From Macrothele yani (taxonomy: Eukaryota > Arthropoda > Arachnida > Araneae > Macrothelidae), in the NCBI GenBank assembly GCA_039090855.1, contig CM076995.1, positions 121,408,270 through 121,472,269 of the forward strand: 64,000 nucleotides of DNA, in the 5' to 3' direction. The number at the start of each line of letters is the position of its first letter. Within the stretch, counting starts at the first letter, position 1. Positions 1 to 12,219 of this stretch are shown piece after piece. The translations under genes and the position numbers were made by a program. The notes below the pieces were generated by a model, which saw nothing but the letters and a program-made list of their open reading frames with translations, did no database searches and was not told where the DNA came from.

Positions 1-310
1 GTGGAAGTGAGAAAATGCAGAGTTTTTGCTGGTCCTTGATAAAGCCAAGGCTCAGTATTCTCGACACCTTCTACATTCAGTTGTTTTATTTTATTTTTTT
101 ATCTTTTCTCCTTTTACTCACACAGGTAGATACATAACCTTTTCTATGTTGTACTTGGTGTGAGTCAAAATTATATATGTATTTTTTTGCTTAGGTATCT
201 TCTTTATAGAATATATTGTATATTAATACATATCTATATATATATTGTATGCATACTGTACATACATATATATGTGTATATTAATACATATCTATCTATA
301 TATATATATT
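1..310. repeat. AT-rich flank with TA/TATC microsatellite
   Basis: No gene is visible. From about 225 the sequence is TA, TATC and TACA simple repeat, forming the left flank of the RTE element. A stretch at about 236-255 recurs at about 3516-3535 on the far side of the LINE. Confidence 0.6.
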
Positions 311-519
311 GGGATGTAAGGTCAGGTGACGCGTAACATCACAGCCTCTCCTTGACAGATGTCAACGCCGTCTTCTCGTGGTGCATCCTGTTCCCACTAA
401 AGGGGCTCTGACGACCGCCAATAGCGGTATAACTATACCATCGGGATTAGAGGAGATTCTATCCCACACTCATCAACCCGCTTGGCCAGTGTGGTGAGTT
501 ATGGCCAAACTCCTCCAAA

Positions 520-1419
520 ATGACTCCACAACTTAAATCTTGGCCCTCAGTCTCCGGCAGCTGGAATGTACCTGGCCAAGGCAGCGGCCAGTGCGACATG
601 AAGGCAGAGGGTGCTAAGAATCCCCGGAGGACCGGACTAGGCTGCCATCTGATGCTGACCTCGGCTACGTATAATGGACCCTCCCTATCTTCTGATTCAA
701 GGCTTCTTGATTTGGAAGAGGTACTACAAAGGATCAAGTGGCACATCGTCGGGCTGAATGAGGTAAGGAGAAAAGGAGAAGATCTCACTTAACTGAAAAG
801 TGGACATCTCTTCTACTATCGTGGGACAGATACTGGCAGAACTAGTGGTGTTGGATTTATAATAAACAAGAAACTGAAGGATAAAGTTGTAGAAGTTGAA
901 AGTTCCTCTGACAGAATTGCACGACTCGTTATCCAACTCTCGAGAAGATACCAGGCTCAGATTATTCAAACTTATGCACCCACCACAAGTCATCCTGAAG
1001 AAGAAATTGAAAATTTTTTTGAGGAAATTCGTCATCTAAATAATAAAGGCAAGCAGCACTTGAAGATAATTATGGGAGATTTCAATGCAAAAATAGGGCA
1101 ACGGCAACAGAATGAAACTTCAGTAGGTAAATTCGGTCACGGCAACAGAAACCAGCGTGGAAATACTCTCGTTGAGTTTGCAGAGGCAGAAGGGTTTTTC
1201 ATCTTGAACTCCTTTTTCAAGAAAAAGCCACACAGGAAATGGACACGGAGACATCCAAATGGGACGACAAGTGAAATTGATTTTATTATCTGTAGCAAAA
1301 AATTCGTCATAGAAGACTGCAGTGTGCTAAACAAGTTCAACACAGGTAGTGACCATAGATTGGTGAGATGTAAGATGCACCTCAACACTAAACTCGAACG
1401 TGGCAAGCTCATAAGGTAA
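520..1419 (+). pseudogene. RTE endonuclease domain, broken
   Basis: Frame +1 from the ATG at 520. It contains the hallmarks of the exonuclease/endonuclease/phosphatase fold used by LINEs to nick target DNA: GLNEVR near 750, TYAPT near 972, GDFNAKIG at about 1075-1100, DFI near 1279 and the catalytic SDHR at about 1348-1360. In-frame stops occur at 790-792 and 1417-1419. The first lies between the start and the catalytic core, so no complete product can be made. The part upstream of about 650 does not look like the domain and may be leader. Confidence 0.8.
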
Positions 1420-1470
1420 ACAAAATGTATTGACATAACCAACCTTAAAAAATACCATAATACCTTCAAG

Positions 1471-3452
1471 TTGGAACTGAAGAACAGATTCTCTGCTTTA
1501 GAAGGCCTAACATCGGAAGAAGTGGATATTTCTGAAGTTAACAGAAAAGTAACCAAAGCTCTTATGGAAACAGCAACAACATTAGCTGGGTCTAAGAACA
1601 AGTTACATGTGAACAAATTATCAGGAAAAACCAAAATGTTGATGCAAAAAAGAAGAGAGATGAGGACAACTAAAAAAGATGTGACTTCCAAAGTGGAATA
1701 TATCGAGCTATGCAAGACAGTACGAAAAGTATGCAAGACAGTACGAAAAAGTATCACTGAAGACGTAAGGAAATTCAACTGTGAACTAGTAAGGAAAGCA
1801 ATTGAAAACAAACAAAGCTTAAAGATAGCAAAGGGACATCTCAGTAAGGGAAGAAAACAGATTATTGCACTGAGAAAAGAAGATGGTTCTGTAACAAGAA
1901 ATAGAGGCATAATTTTGACAAGAGTGAAAGATTTCTACTCCAAATTATATGAAAGGGATGATACATGTACTCCAGACATCGTGAAAGGTACCAGTACCAG
2001 AGTTCTTCCAGTCCTCCCAGCAGAAGTTGCACATGCAATCAAGAACATGAAGCGGGGAAAAGCTTCAGGAGAAGATGGAATTACTGTAGACATCATACAA
2101 GAAGCAAGTGGAGAAATCGAAACAATACTCGCCCAAATTTTCACTCGATGCCTTAATGAAGGGAAGATTCCTGAGGATTGGTACAACGCTACAATGATCC
2201 TGCTACATAAAAAAGGTGACATTGAGGATCTCAGGAACTACAGACCTATCAGCCTCCTATCAGTGGTTATAAAATCTTCACTAAAGTTCTTTCACACCGT
2301 TTGAAGGTAACACTAGACATGGCTCAACCGAGAGAACAAGCTGGATTCAGGAGTGGCTACAGCACAATATATCATATCCACGTATTGAGAGAACTAATTG
2401 AAAGAGCGAGGGAATATGAACTTCCATTGTGCATGGCTTTTATCGATTATGAAAAAGTCTTTGATTCGGCGAAACCATCAGCAGTTACAATGGCTCTGAA
2501 ATCCTGCGGTATTGAAGATGCATGCATTAATATTATTAATAACATCTATAAAAATGCAAGTGCAAAGATTCGGCTGTTTGAAAATACAACACACATAAAA
2601 ATTGGAAAAGGAGTGAGACAAGGTGACACCATATCTCCGAAGCTCTTTATTGCCACATTGGAAAATATCTTTCAATCACTGAACTGGGAAAACAAAGGGA
2701 TAAAGATTAATGGAGATTATCTAACCCACCTTCGTTTTGCTGATGACATAGTCATTTTTGCAACTACCCCATCAGCGCTGCAGAGTATGATCCAGGAACT
2801 TGCTGACAAGAGTAAAGAAGTTGGATTAAAAATGAACTTTCAGAAGACAAAAGTGATGTTCAATGCTTTTACAAGAAATGAAGATTTATCGATTGATGGA
2901 GAAAAGCTGGAAATAACAGACACGTACGTTTATCTTGGACAGCAGATATCAAGTGAGGGTCACATTGATGAAGAAATTAATAGGCGTACAAAACTTGCCT
3001 GGAGAGCTTTTGGAAGAAACAGCATAATTTTCAAGAGCAATATGCCATTATGTCTTAAAAGAAAAGTGTTTGATCAATGCATCCTTCCAGTACTTACGTA
3101 TGGTGCAGAGACGTGGACCTTAACTAAAAGAGACATACAAAGGCTGCAGACAACTTAAAGCAGCATGGAGAGGTGCATGCTTGGTGTAACCAGGAGAGAT
3201 AAGAAGAGGAACTCATGGATTCGAAAAATGACAAGAGTGGAAGACATCATGATCAGAGTTATATCCCTGAAATGGCAATGGGCTGGACCTACTGCCAGAA
3301 GGACAGACCATTGGTGGACAGCCAAAATTTTAGATTGGATTCCAAGGGACAGGAAAAGACCCAGAAGAAGACCACATGGGAGATGGGTGGATGAAATTCG
3401 AAAGTATGCGGGAGTGACATGGAGGAGACTGGCACAAGACAGGCCGTTGTAA
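1471..3452 (+). pseudogene. RTE reverse transcriptase and C-terminus, broken
   Basis: This continues the endonuclease frame after the stop at 1417. It holds the linker, then reverse transcriptase: the fingers region with KGD..LRNYRPISLL near 2210-2260, a frameshift between about 2262 and 2304, the AFIDYEKVFDS motif near 2436, GVRQGD near 2612, and the catalytic FADD (normally F/YxDD) near 2740. After a stop at 3155-3157 the thumb-like C-terminus continues to 3452, ending in the R-rich GRWVDEIRK region typical of RTE. One frameshift and one stop disable it. Confidence 0.85.
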
Positions 3453-3530
3453 AGGAAACTTGGAGAGACCTTCGTCCTGCAGTAGATTGATAATGCTTGA
3501 CAATGATGATGATGATATATATATTGTATG

Positions 3531-3533
<3 letters not shown>

Positions 3534-3598
<65 letters not shown>

Positions 3599-3606
3599 AT
3601 ATATAG
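3534..3606. repeat. (TA)n microsatellite
   Basis: An uninterrupted TA dinucleotide run of about 60 bases just downstream of the RTE tail. The apparent coding frames through it are simple-repeat artefacts. Confidence 0.95.
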
Positions 3607-3615
3607 GAATGGGGA

Positions 3616-3618
3616 AAT

Positions 3619-3650
<32 letters not shown>
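3616..3650. repeat. (GA)n microsatellite
   Basis: An AG dinucleotide run followed by a short ACAG tract. Confidence 0.9.
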
Positions 3651-3654
<4 letters not shown>

Positions 3655-3839
3655 GTTTCATAAGAAGCTGTCGATGCTTGTTTTTTCTTTCCTATGCTTG
3701 TATGTTTTTAAGAATAAAAAATAAATTATTTTAGATTGAAAAGAATAAAGAATCTGGTATTTCACTTGCCAGATTCACTTACGTTTTTTACGCTTTCCAA
3801 CCGTAGGTTGAAGAAGCGTATATGCTCTAGCTTTGTCCG

Positions 3840-5222
3840 TCCGTCCGCACGATAACTCACGTGAAAATGGTTCGATTTCGACGAAATTTTAGTATGTGGT
3901 AGGGGACCAACTGGGGACGAACCCTATTGAAAATGGGCGAAACAGGGTCAATCAAGACATAGGAGAGGGATCCATTCTATTGCTCGTATGTGTCATAACT
4001 TGCGTAAAAATGGTTCGATTTAGATGGACTGTTAGTATGTGGTAAGGAACTACCTGGGAACGAAGCCTATTGAAAATGGGTGAAATGGGGTCAAAGGTCA
4101 GGACATAAAAGCGGGATCCATTTCATTGCTTTTATGCGTCATAACATGCGTAAATATGGTTCGATTTCGATGAAATTTTAGTATGTGGTAGGGAACCACC
4201 TGGGCACGAAACTTATTGAAAATGGGCGAAGTGGGGTCAAAGGTCAGGCAGGAGATAAGAGCGGGATTTCTTCCGTTGCCCTTATGCGTCATAACTTGCG
4301 TAAAAATGGTTCGATTTCGATGAAATTTTAGTATTTGGTAAGGAACCACCTGGAGACGAACCCTGTTTAAAATGGGCGAAATGGGGTCAAAGGTCAGGGC
4401 ATAAAAGTGGAATCCACTCCATTGCCTTTATGCGTCATAACATGCGTAAATATGGTTCGATTTCGATGAAATTTTAGTATGTGGTAGGGAGCCACTGGGG
4501 ACGAACCCTATTGAAAATGGGCGAAATGGGGTCAAAGGTCAGGACACTGGAGTGGGAACCATTTCATTGCCCTTGTACATCATAACTTACCAAAAAATGT
4601 TTCGATTGCGACAAAACGTTATCATGTTGTTCCTGAGGTATAGGGAACCGGTTCTGTTGAATATCAACGAAATGGGGTCAAAGGTCATTGCACAAAAGCA
4701 AGATTTATTCCACAGCCATTATTCTCATAACTTGCGTAAAACTGCTTCTATTGCAACAAAACTTTAGTATGTTATTCTTGAGGTATACTGAACCGGTTCT
4801 GCCGCTCCGGTGGCGCAGTGGTGTAAGGCGCTGGCCTCTGATCATTCGTCCGTCTGGGGTCCGGGTTCGAATCCCGGTGAGGCATGGATGTTGTGTTTGT
4901 CTTACGGCACTGGCTCTCTCCCTTCCCTGGAACCAGTGACCCTAAATTAGGGACGGGCGACTGCTTATAGCCCATTGAGTTGCTCACGATGGTCGTTAAA
5001 CCTCCAATCAAAAAAAAAAAAAGAACCGGTTCTGTTGAATATCATCGAAATGGGGTCAAAGGTCAGGACACAGGAGCGAGATTTATTCCACAGCCATTAT
5101 CCTCATAACTTGAGTAATAAATTCTGGTATGTTGGAAAGCGTATCGTAATCAATGCATTGCATGATTTTACTAACTTGTTTGATATTTCTTCTCACGCAC
5201 TGTCTTTTATCACAGTGTCATA
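3840..5222. repeat. Satellite array, ~147-bp unit
   Basis: At least seven degenerate copies of a ~147-bp unit. The landmark CATAACTTGCGTAAAAATGG and its variants recur near 3992, 4139, 4289, 4436, 4580, 4725 and 5103, each followed about 90 bases later by a GGGGTCAAAGGTCA block. The first unit opens with a pyrimidine-rich TTTGTCCGTCCGTCCG leader near 3830. Later units diverge more, and the unit near 4725-5103 is split by a SINE. No coding function is evident. Confidence 0.85.
4801..5022 (+). mobile_element. tRNA-derived SINE, family 1, copy 1
   Basis: A full SINE. The head has a Pol III A box (TGGCGCAGTGG near 4810) and B box (GGTTCGAATCCCG near 4863). The body contains CCCTAAATTAGGGACGGGC, and the end is an A-rich tail. 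It is flanked by an 11-bp duplication GAACCGGTTCT (4790-4800 and 5023-5033), which proves insertion into the satellite unit. It is the best reference copy of the family here. Confidence 0.92.
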
Positions 5223-5238
5223 GTAGTGTTCGTGACTA

Positions 5239-5772
5239 TGTGTCTTATACTCAAAATTAACTTTCATTTTTAGTTTGCGTTCTCTATGCAAATTTGAGTA
5301 CATTCTCTTTCAGTGTTTTTCAACCTTAACGTTATAACTTCTCTCTCGCGGAATGAGGTTGGAAACACTTTTGCGGTCAGAGAGCAGGACGTAAAGTATG
5401 CACGTGACTGATAAGAACTAAAAGAGATATAATGCTAAAGCACCAGCCAAAAAATGTGGTATGGTGGTGTGATGTTATTGCATAATTGTGGAAGTTGCCT
5501 TACTCTGAAGTTGATTTACTTGATGCTGTGTTTTCTTGATGTCTACGTGTTATATCTTCAGTGTTTGTAAGGGCGAAAATTAACAATTAAAATTATGTTC
5601 GATAATGTATGCTATTATGTTAATTTATGCATATTCATGAAAAAAATATGCCACGTGTTTGCCTATGAAAGACTGAATTTCCCCTCAGCGAAGGACTTCT
5701 CTATCCCACGGAGGAAATAACTTTCTTTTTCAACGCCATTGTTAAAGACTACAAATATCTAGCGTTGGTCTA
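5239..5772 (+). mobile_element. LTR of a third gypsy-like element (remnant)
   Basis: It starts TGTGTCTTATACTC and continues with an AAAATTAACTTTCATTTTTAG block that lines up with the first 45 bases of gypsy LTR A (24192). Further in, AACCTTAACGTTATAAC and a TATGCACGTGACTG stretch match the same order of blocks in LTRs A and B. The proposed end at 5772 rests on the primer-binding-site-like sequence that follows. No partner LTR was found, so it is a truncated element or an older remnant. Confidence 0.5.
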
Positions 5773-5773
5773 T

Positions 5774-5786
5774 TGGCGCCAACGAA
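5774..5786 (+). promoter_or_regulatory. Primer binding site-like sequence
   Basis: TGGCGCCAACG sits one base after the proposed LTR end. It resembles the TGGCGCCCGAAC sites of gypsy elements A and B but lacks one C. Confidence 0.4.
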
Positions 5787-7002
5787 GTACGAGGTGAACA
5801 ATCGCAACGGAAACACGGGATTCCGAAGTCATTAGTGGCTGAATAAATCCCTACATTTGGATGATTTTTTCATAGAGCTGGACAAAGCTCGATGGCAAAA
5901 TATGTCAGTCAGTCTGGTAGATTGTATTCTTACTTTTTAGTCCAAGTATGTAGCAAATGTTTGTATTGTATTGATATATCTGTAGAGAGTCTGATTTCAA
6001 GCGGATGCGGCGAAAATAGAAATGCCACCTGGCGATCCCGACGGAAGATAAGGACGGCAGGTGTGCATGAGGGGGCAGCTAGGGGTGGTCATCCGAGTTG
6101 GGAGCCATTGTAGGCGGAGGGTATAAGTTAGGAGGGACAAAGAATTGCAAGTCAAGTCGCCGCGCGTAAGGGCAGCGAACCGAGAGGGATGCTGGGTGCA
6201 CTCCCAGGAGCAGTAGAGAGGTCACGTGGGCAAGAAGGGAGTGGAGTGTGAGAGGTGAAGTGGGTTTCTGGAGCGTTAGGACCTGGGGGGCAGGAGCTCC
6301 CGTACCAAACGTTGAGTGGAGGACGAGGCCTAGGGCTTCATGAGTGAAGCTTGGAAGTTGCGATAAATTGTGTCCGGTCGGTTGGTGGATACACCGAGGT
6401 TTCCCGAAAGAATAGCAGCAAAGCACGGAGTACGGGCTGAGAGAATCGGATATATCCCGAACATAGGTGACTGGAAGAGGTAAGCCGTGTAGATGAACGT
6501 AGGTTCGAGCAATAAGGTGGAAAACTAACTAAACCATGGGTCATTTTTCATGAAGCCGTCCGTCGCGAGGAATCAGACTCTAAAACTTTGAACTTTCTCT
6601 AATAAATTGTTGAGTTACATCATGGAGTGATTACTGTATCTGGTGTCAGAATGTCTTTTTTAAAACCTTCCCTCCCTTCCTCAATTAGCAGATAAACCAT
6701 AGTAAAGCTGAGGAAGAGAGCGAATGGACTTTCGTACTACGTACGAAGTTAAGTACTAACGAACCTTGTTAAATTTGCTGGTGTGTGGCTAGGTGCTAAT
6801 GAAACAAGCTGACGCCCTCCTGAGTGGAGGCGGGTTATAGCACCGGGCGATACGCTCACCCCAACAGTTTTCATTAACCAAGATATCTGCTGATTAACGC
6901 ACATTAAGTGGATTAAGTTAATAATACAGTTGAAAAGTGAGTTGTAGTTCAGCATGAGGGAAGTGCCAAAGGAGTTTTAGCTGAATAAAGACCAACCGTA
7001 AG
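5787..7002. other. No recognised gene; GC-richer block with possible LTR-like end
   Basis: No convincing reading frame on either strand. From about 6000 to 6530 the composition is markedly more GC-rich than the surroundings. AATAAA near 6600, followed by CTGGTGTCAGAA near 6640, resembles an LTR R/U5 end next to a primer site, but no second repeat was seen. Confidence 0.3.
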
Positions 7003-7125
7003 CAGGGCCCGACTAAGATGGTCGGGGGCCCAGGGCCAGGTAAGTGGTGAGCCCCCCCCCCATCAAAACAAAAAATTAATTAATACATAGCGCGGGAGAT
7101 ATGACACACACACACCAAATATATA

Positions 7126-7500
7126 TACAGTGGAACACCGTTTATATGTTTCTCATTTATAAGTCTTTTCCATTTATATGTTGTTCGGCTAAGGTCCCGA
7201 TGATGAACATGCTTTATAATTTTCGTTTATACGATTTCTCGAGTCGGTCTCTTGGAAGACGTGTTTATGGTTTCGTTTCCGTTTATCTATGCAGGGTTTT
7301 TGGTTTCATTTTTTCCTCTGTTGTCGGAGGACGACACGACTTTTCGAGTCGGTCTCTTGGAATATGTGTATATGGTTTCGTTTCCATTTTATCTATACAG
7401 GGTTTTTGGTTAATTTTTTTCCCTTTGTTGTCGGAGGACGATACACAGGGTTTTTGGTGTAATTTTTTTCCTATGTTGTCGGAGGACAGTGTGTTGGCGA
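7126..7500. repeat. Tandem repeat (~125 bp) next to a pogo-like end
   Basis: CAGTGGAACACCGTTTATA at about 7126 resembles the end of a Tc1/pogo-type element. It is followed by about two and a half copies of a ~125-bp unit with the landmarks TCGAGTCGGTCTCTTGGAA, CAGGGTTTTTGGT and TTGTCGGAGGAC. The third copy is partial. Confidence 0.55.
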
Positions 7501-7619
7501 ACTGACAATTTTCTAATTTTACTTAGCAGTGGAATTCTAAATATTTCTTGATGTTTCCCCTTACCTTGCCCCCTTTTAGCACGTCTTTTGTAAAAAAAGA
7601 TTGTGCTTCTGTTATCGGT

Positions 7620-8760
7620 TTGTCCGTCCGTCTGTACCCACGATATCTCTGCAACTATTAGTCAGATTTGAAAAATTCTTTTTGCATTCGGAAGCTTGAA
7701 ATATGGAAATGATGATCCTTTATTTCGTTTTTTATTTACGATGTACAATTTCGCCGGTAGAGGGCGTAAATGCAGATGATGTCGAATTCAAAAATACGTT
7801 TTATTCCACATATTTGCTTTTAAACATCCGATTGAATTTTTTTTTATCTTTCGATTCCATTTATGTCGAAGAGTATTTTAGGTGTAGTTACTTTTTTAAA
7901 TTACGCACAGATTTTCCGCTTAGGGGGCGTAAAAGTAAATTACATTTTCCCCGATAATTATTCTTCTAAAACTCCGATTTGAAAAAAAATTTCTTCAGCG
8001 GATACATCTCCTGATGGAAAATCTTTTGCATATAATTTCAAATTTTTGGTGAAAAATACTTTGGCCACCAGGGGGCGTAAGTATTAATTTTTGCTTCTGA
8101 TGTATTTGCCATAAAATCTGAGCTTCTAAAATATCGATTGAAAAAATTATTTCGTGAACTGATGCCATTCACATTGATAAACCTTTTCGGAATATTTTCT
8201 TCTTAAAACATTGCACAGTTTCTCCGCCAGGGGGCGTAGATGTACATCTTATTTTTGTCAATATCTCTACTTCTAGGAGTCCGATTTGAAAAATTCCTTC
8301 TTTGTTGGATAGTGTTTCCGATGCGAAATGTTTTCCCTATAAATTCAAAATTTTCAAGTAAATCATAGACTTTCCGCTAGGGGCACTAAGGTAAATTGCG
8401 TTTTCTGCGTTATTTCTGCTCCTAAAGCTCTGATTTGAAAAATTCTTCCTGTATTGCATACAAGACCTGTTGGAAAATATTTTTCACATAATTTCTAATG
8501 TTTGGTAAAGAATGGTTTAGGCACCAGGGGTCACAAGTGTTGATTTCTGCTTCTGAAGTATTTCTTGCAAAATCTGGGCTCCTGAAAACTCTACTAATTT
8601 TTTTTTTCTTGGACCGATACCGCTTATATGGATAAACCTTTTGAGAATACTTTCTTCCTAAAATAATGCATGGTTTTCCCACCAGGGGACGTAAAGTCAC
8701 ATCTTATTTTTGTCGATATCTCTGTTTCCAAGAGTTCGCAAGCTCACGATTCCGTTTACA
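7620..8760. repeat. Tandem array, ~154-bp unit with CTCF-core-like motifs
   Basis: Degenerate units alternate in length (146-163 bp), and each carries a motif of the form CCRCYAGRGGGCG. Motif positions: 7753-7766, 7916-7929, 8063-8078 (TGGCCACCAGGGGGCG), 8224-8236, 8374-8386, 8521-8533 and 8678-8691. Between motifs lie a T-rich GATTTGAAAAATTCTT block and a TCTGCTTCTAAAA block. The array opens with TTTGTCCGTCCGTCTG near 7620. The same array type occurs at 59640-62760. Confidence 0.85.
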
Positions 8761-9938
8761 GCAATATCTGAGGGATTAAAAACCCGATTGAAAATCTTCT
8801 TTCTTTCGTCAGATCTATTGTTTTCCATACCGGTTCCATTGACTTTGAATAGCTTTGATAAATTTAATTTTCGTCAGAACGGATTCAAAAGACGTGCTTA
8901 TTACACCCGAAAATTCGGTGTCATCTTTTTTGTTCATATTTATTGCCGCTGTTTCTATCAAGCGCAGCTCGATAGCTTTTTTTTTATCGAATTTTTTAAG
9001 GTCGAAGATTTAAGTCAAACAGCTATTTTCTAAACAAATGCTGTGCAGGGTAATTTCCCAAGGCAGGCGTTAACAAGGTTTTCGTTTGTGTGTTTGTGTG
9101 TGTTTCGTTTGTGTGTGCATCATCAAGTAGTCTGTTAAAAACTCCCGACATTAAAAAAAAAACTATCGAGCTGCGCCTGATATATGAATAGTGGGGATAA
9201 ACATGGAATAGGGAAACACCAAGAAACATTTTGAATTCCATTGCTAAGTAAAACTAGAATGCAACTGGCGAACCTCCAAAGGATGCAACAAAGCCTTCGA
9301 AAGTAGAAACCGTTGAATTCCGTTAGCAATGGTGGGCGCTTCTTCCTTGGCTAGTTCAAGTGCAGTTGGGTGATTGTCGTTCCCATTTATCAATCTCAAT
9401 ATTTCCGCTTCCTTGGTTGGTCAACCTTGGGAAAGAAATACTTTCCCATGAAATTTCCCGAAAAACTGGCCCTGCACAACTAAACTGAAAAATTACCTAT
9501 ATATATTGAATACAAATTATATTTGTTTACTATCAATTTCAGATGGCAACAATGAAATGTTTCATTTGTGAAATGGTTTCACTCTTAATAGCTCAGTCAA
9601 AATGGAGATTAGGTAAAGGTCTGTCACAGCGCTTGCTTAGGTTGGAGTGGGCGGAGACACACACAATTATATAGGTCGCTTTTTTGCGTTTTGAGCTGCG
9701 AAACTAGTAATCACGTCATCAAAATCAAGTTTGCATGTAAAGTCACTTTCTATTGTTAAAATACTTAGCCCTGTCAATTTTTCTTGGGCTATTGTTGATC
9801 ACATCCTGTTTTTCACTCTTTTCAGAACGGAAAGTGAGCGCTCAGTAGTACAGTTCGAGACAGGCATAGTTAACAAAATGTGTAAGGCAATGTCTACATT
9901 GGGAAACGTATGAACAATTTGTTTTTCCGGTAAGAATT
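8761..9938. other. hAT-1 interior, no gene recognised
   Basis: T-rich sequence between the tandem array and the transposase 3' end. It contains a GTGTGTTTGTGTG simple repeat near 9088. A short stretch near 8960 (CAGCTCGATAGCTTTTTTT) recurs inverted near 9160, giving a weak inverted repeat. No supported reading frame. Confidence 0.4.
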
Positions 9939-12219
9939 TTAATTTTTCTTTAGGACACATTTCTTTTCGCAAAAAATTAAAAAAAAAAGGTCGACTTCAT
10001 CTTCAAATTCATCATCTATGTCATCACTATATATCTTTCGAAAACAATTCGCTGCTTCTCGAAGTACTTCTTTAGAAGCATCTTTTTTCATTAAAAAGCT
10101 AAATCGATCATTAATGGTGGTAACATATGCTTGTTTCCTCCTTTCAAGCTCTGAAATCAGTGAATCACATATGACATAGTGACACTGTGTAATAAAGTAA
10201 TCTCTATCAGACTGCTGAAGTTCAATAGATGCACTATCATCAAGCATTCGACTTTTTGGCACTTTACTTTTACGCTTCACTGAATACTTGTTTTCCACTA
10301 AATTTTTCGCCTCAAGCTCATACTTGTCAAACTCATCACGCACTGACTGTACAAATATAACTAATGAGGTATACGTTGGTACTAGAACTGATATATCCTC
10401 AGTAACAGACTGGAGCGTCTTATTAACACTGTTCAAACGTTGCAAAATTGTATCCCATACAACTGTTAAAACAGCAGCCTCAAACTTCTCCATTTTGTGC
10501 AGAAGTACTTCTGCTTTGTAGACATTTTTTCATTGACATCATAGGTTACATTATGCAAGGCTTTCATGTTGTTTTGATAACCTTGCCGAAGAGCTTTAGA
10601 TGCATCAGCAGACCTAGCTTCAGATAATGTTTTTACACGAAGTCCACCAGCTAGTTCTGAAGAAAGAGTTTCCCACCGACGAGGAGAACTGAAAAAAAAA
10701 TTAAATATGCTCTGCCTTAATAAAAAGAAGGAAATAGCTTGTTGACAGCACTCAACTGCATGAACTCCAACTAAATTTAACGAGTGACCTGCGCATGGCA
10801 CATATTCAGCTAACGGGAACAGTTCCTTTACCTTGGCCTGTAACCCTTAATATTTGCCAGACATGTTGCTGGCATTGTCGTAGGACTGTCATCTGCAATT
10901 AATTATATCTATGCCAAGTTATTTAAGCAGGGATGTCACAGTATGAATTAGATGACTGGAATCATGGCCATAGATTGATACAAATTTCAAACAACGCTCA
11001 AAAGGATCTCCGTTTTCAGTCACATAACGTACAGACTGGCCTACATGTGCAACATCAGGACTAGAATCCACAATTAAACCAAAATATCTGGCTTTCTGAA
11101 TTTCTGCAACTACTTCATTCAATACTTTTTGTGCCATAATTTGAATTAATTCAGTCACAGTAGTAGAAGATAAGTAATTTGCATTACCAGTACCAATATT
11201 TCCGTATTTTACTAAATGGTCTGCCAAGAATGAATCGAAAAGGTTTACCAGCTCCAAAGTTCCAAGGAAGTTACCGTTCTGTGGAAATGGAGTGTTTCAT
11301 TTTCCCCAAACAAAGCAAGTCCACGCAAAGCAAGAGACTTTATTACAGCCACAACTCTGGTCAAAACTTTCCTCCAATAATGACATCCCTGCTGATATTT
11401 CTCAATTAGCAAATTATCCACACGTGAAGAGAGTGTAACCCTCTATGACAGACAGAGAACCGAATTTCTATGAATGATGAAGTTTTCATGTTCCTGAAGT
11501 CTCTCTGCAGTATTTTTCTAGTAGGAAAATCCATCCTTACTTAAAGCTTGATCACTGGAATTGAACAGTTTACACACATAACAAAAAGTGCACGTTTAGC
11601 TGGAGAATTTACTAACCACTCTCTGTTCACCAACTCATTATTTTTCTTCTTGCGATAAAAGTTTTGTTCTGTGAGTATGCGTTCTCTTTTCAAAATACAC
11701 GTTTTGAACTAGAAATTTGGCCAATATTCTGACTTGGTCTGTTACAAATGAAATGCTCACGAAACTCGTCTGTAATAAAATTAGGCCACAAACTGACATC
11801 TACAGGAAATAAATGTTGACATTTGACTGATCATCATTATTACTACTATGTTGGTTTTCAATTCCTGGACTGCTTAATTCACCACGTGGTGGCAAACTTG
11901 CACTTTGCAAAGACTGACATTGTGAATCTGCTGTGTTTACATTTTCTGTTAACTGAGAACTATTGCAAAACACATATTCAGGCTCTATGTTGCCCCTTTC
12001 TTGAGTCTGGGAAGAATTTATACATAACAGTTTGTTATTAAAATGATCTCTTACCTCGAGTTCAGCACTAGAAGAGTTACCCTGTTCATCCACGGGAACA
12101 TCTTTTTTTAAACTTGTGATGAATTTCTCAATAGCCCCTTATGAGATAGCAACTGATGTCGAATATCGTTACTTCTTTTTCTTTTACAAGCACCTGAAAG
12201 ATATTTTCGTGAAGACATT
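9939..12219 (-). pseudogene. hAT transposase (ZMYM1-like), degraded
   Basis: The minus-strand frame starts near 12219 with MSSRKYLSGACKRKR, the usual N-terminus of this hAT/ZMYM1-like family. The next recognisable block, 11257-10919, is the DUF4371-type region with the motif GLIVDSSPDVAHVGQ (a degenerate DxT/S-D catalytic area). The block at 10801-10466 begins with the insertion-domain signature PCAGHSLNLVG, and 10493-9939 is the C-terminal half. Several frameshifts and stops separate the blocks, and the hAT dimerisation motif is not clear at the end. No active product is expected. Confidence 0.8.

Larger units (their letters stand above)
311..3515 (+). mobile_element. RTE-clade non-LTR retrotransposon (LINE), decayed
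   Basis: A roughly 3.2-kb element with one long reading frame carrying an apurinic-type endonuclease followed by reverse transcriptase, as in RTE/BovB-like LINEs. The 5' leader (about 311-650) is GC-richer than its flanks. The 3' end is a short GAT/TGATGA repeat (about 3503-3515), which is the usual RTE tail in place of poly(A). Length and order fit a nearly full-length copy. Flanks on both sides are TA-rich, so the exact ends are uncertain by a few tens of bases. It is dead: see the two coding entries for the stops and frameshift. Confidence 0.85.

Noticed and set aside
3155..3724. Proteins rich in Ile-Tyr or Arg-Glu
   Set aside because: They are translations of TA and GA microsatellites.
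4801..5022. tRNA gene from the A and B boxes
   Set aside because: The head continues into a SINE body with A tail and target duplication, and the same unit recurs nine times; it is a SINE, not a tRNA gene.
3840..8760. CRISPR array from regularly spaced repeats
   Set aside because: Units are ~150 bp and degenerate throughout, with no short identical repeats separated by unique spacers; the DNA is eukaryotic.
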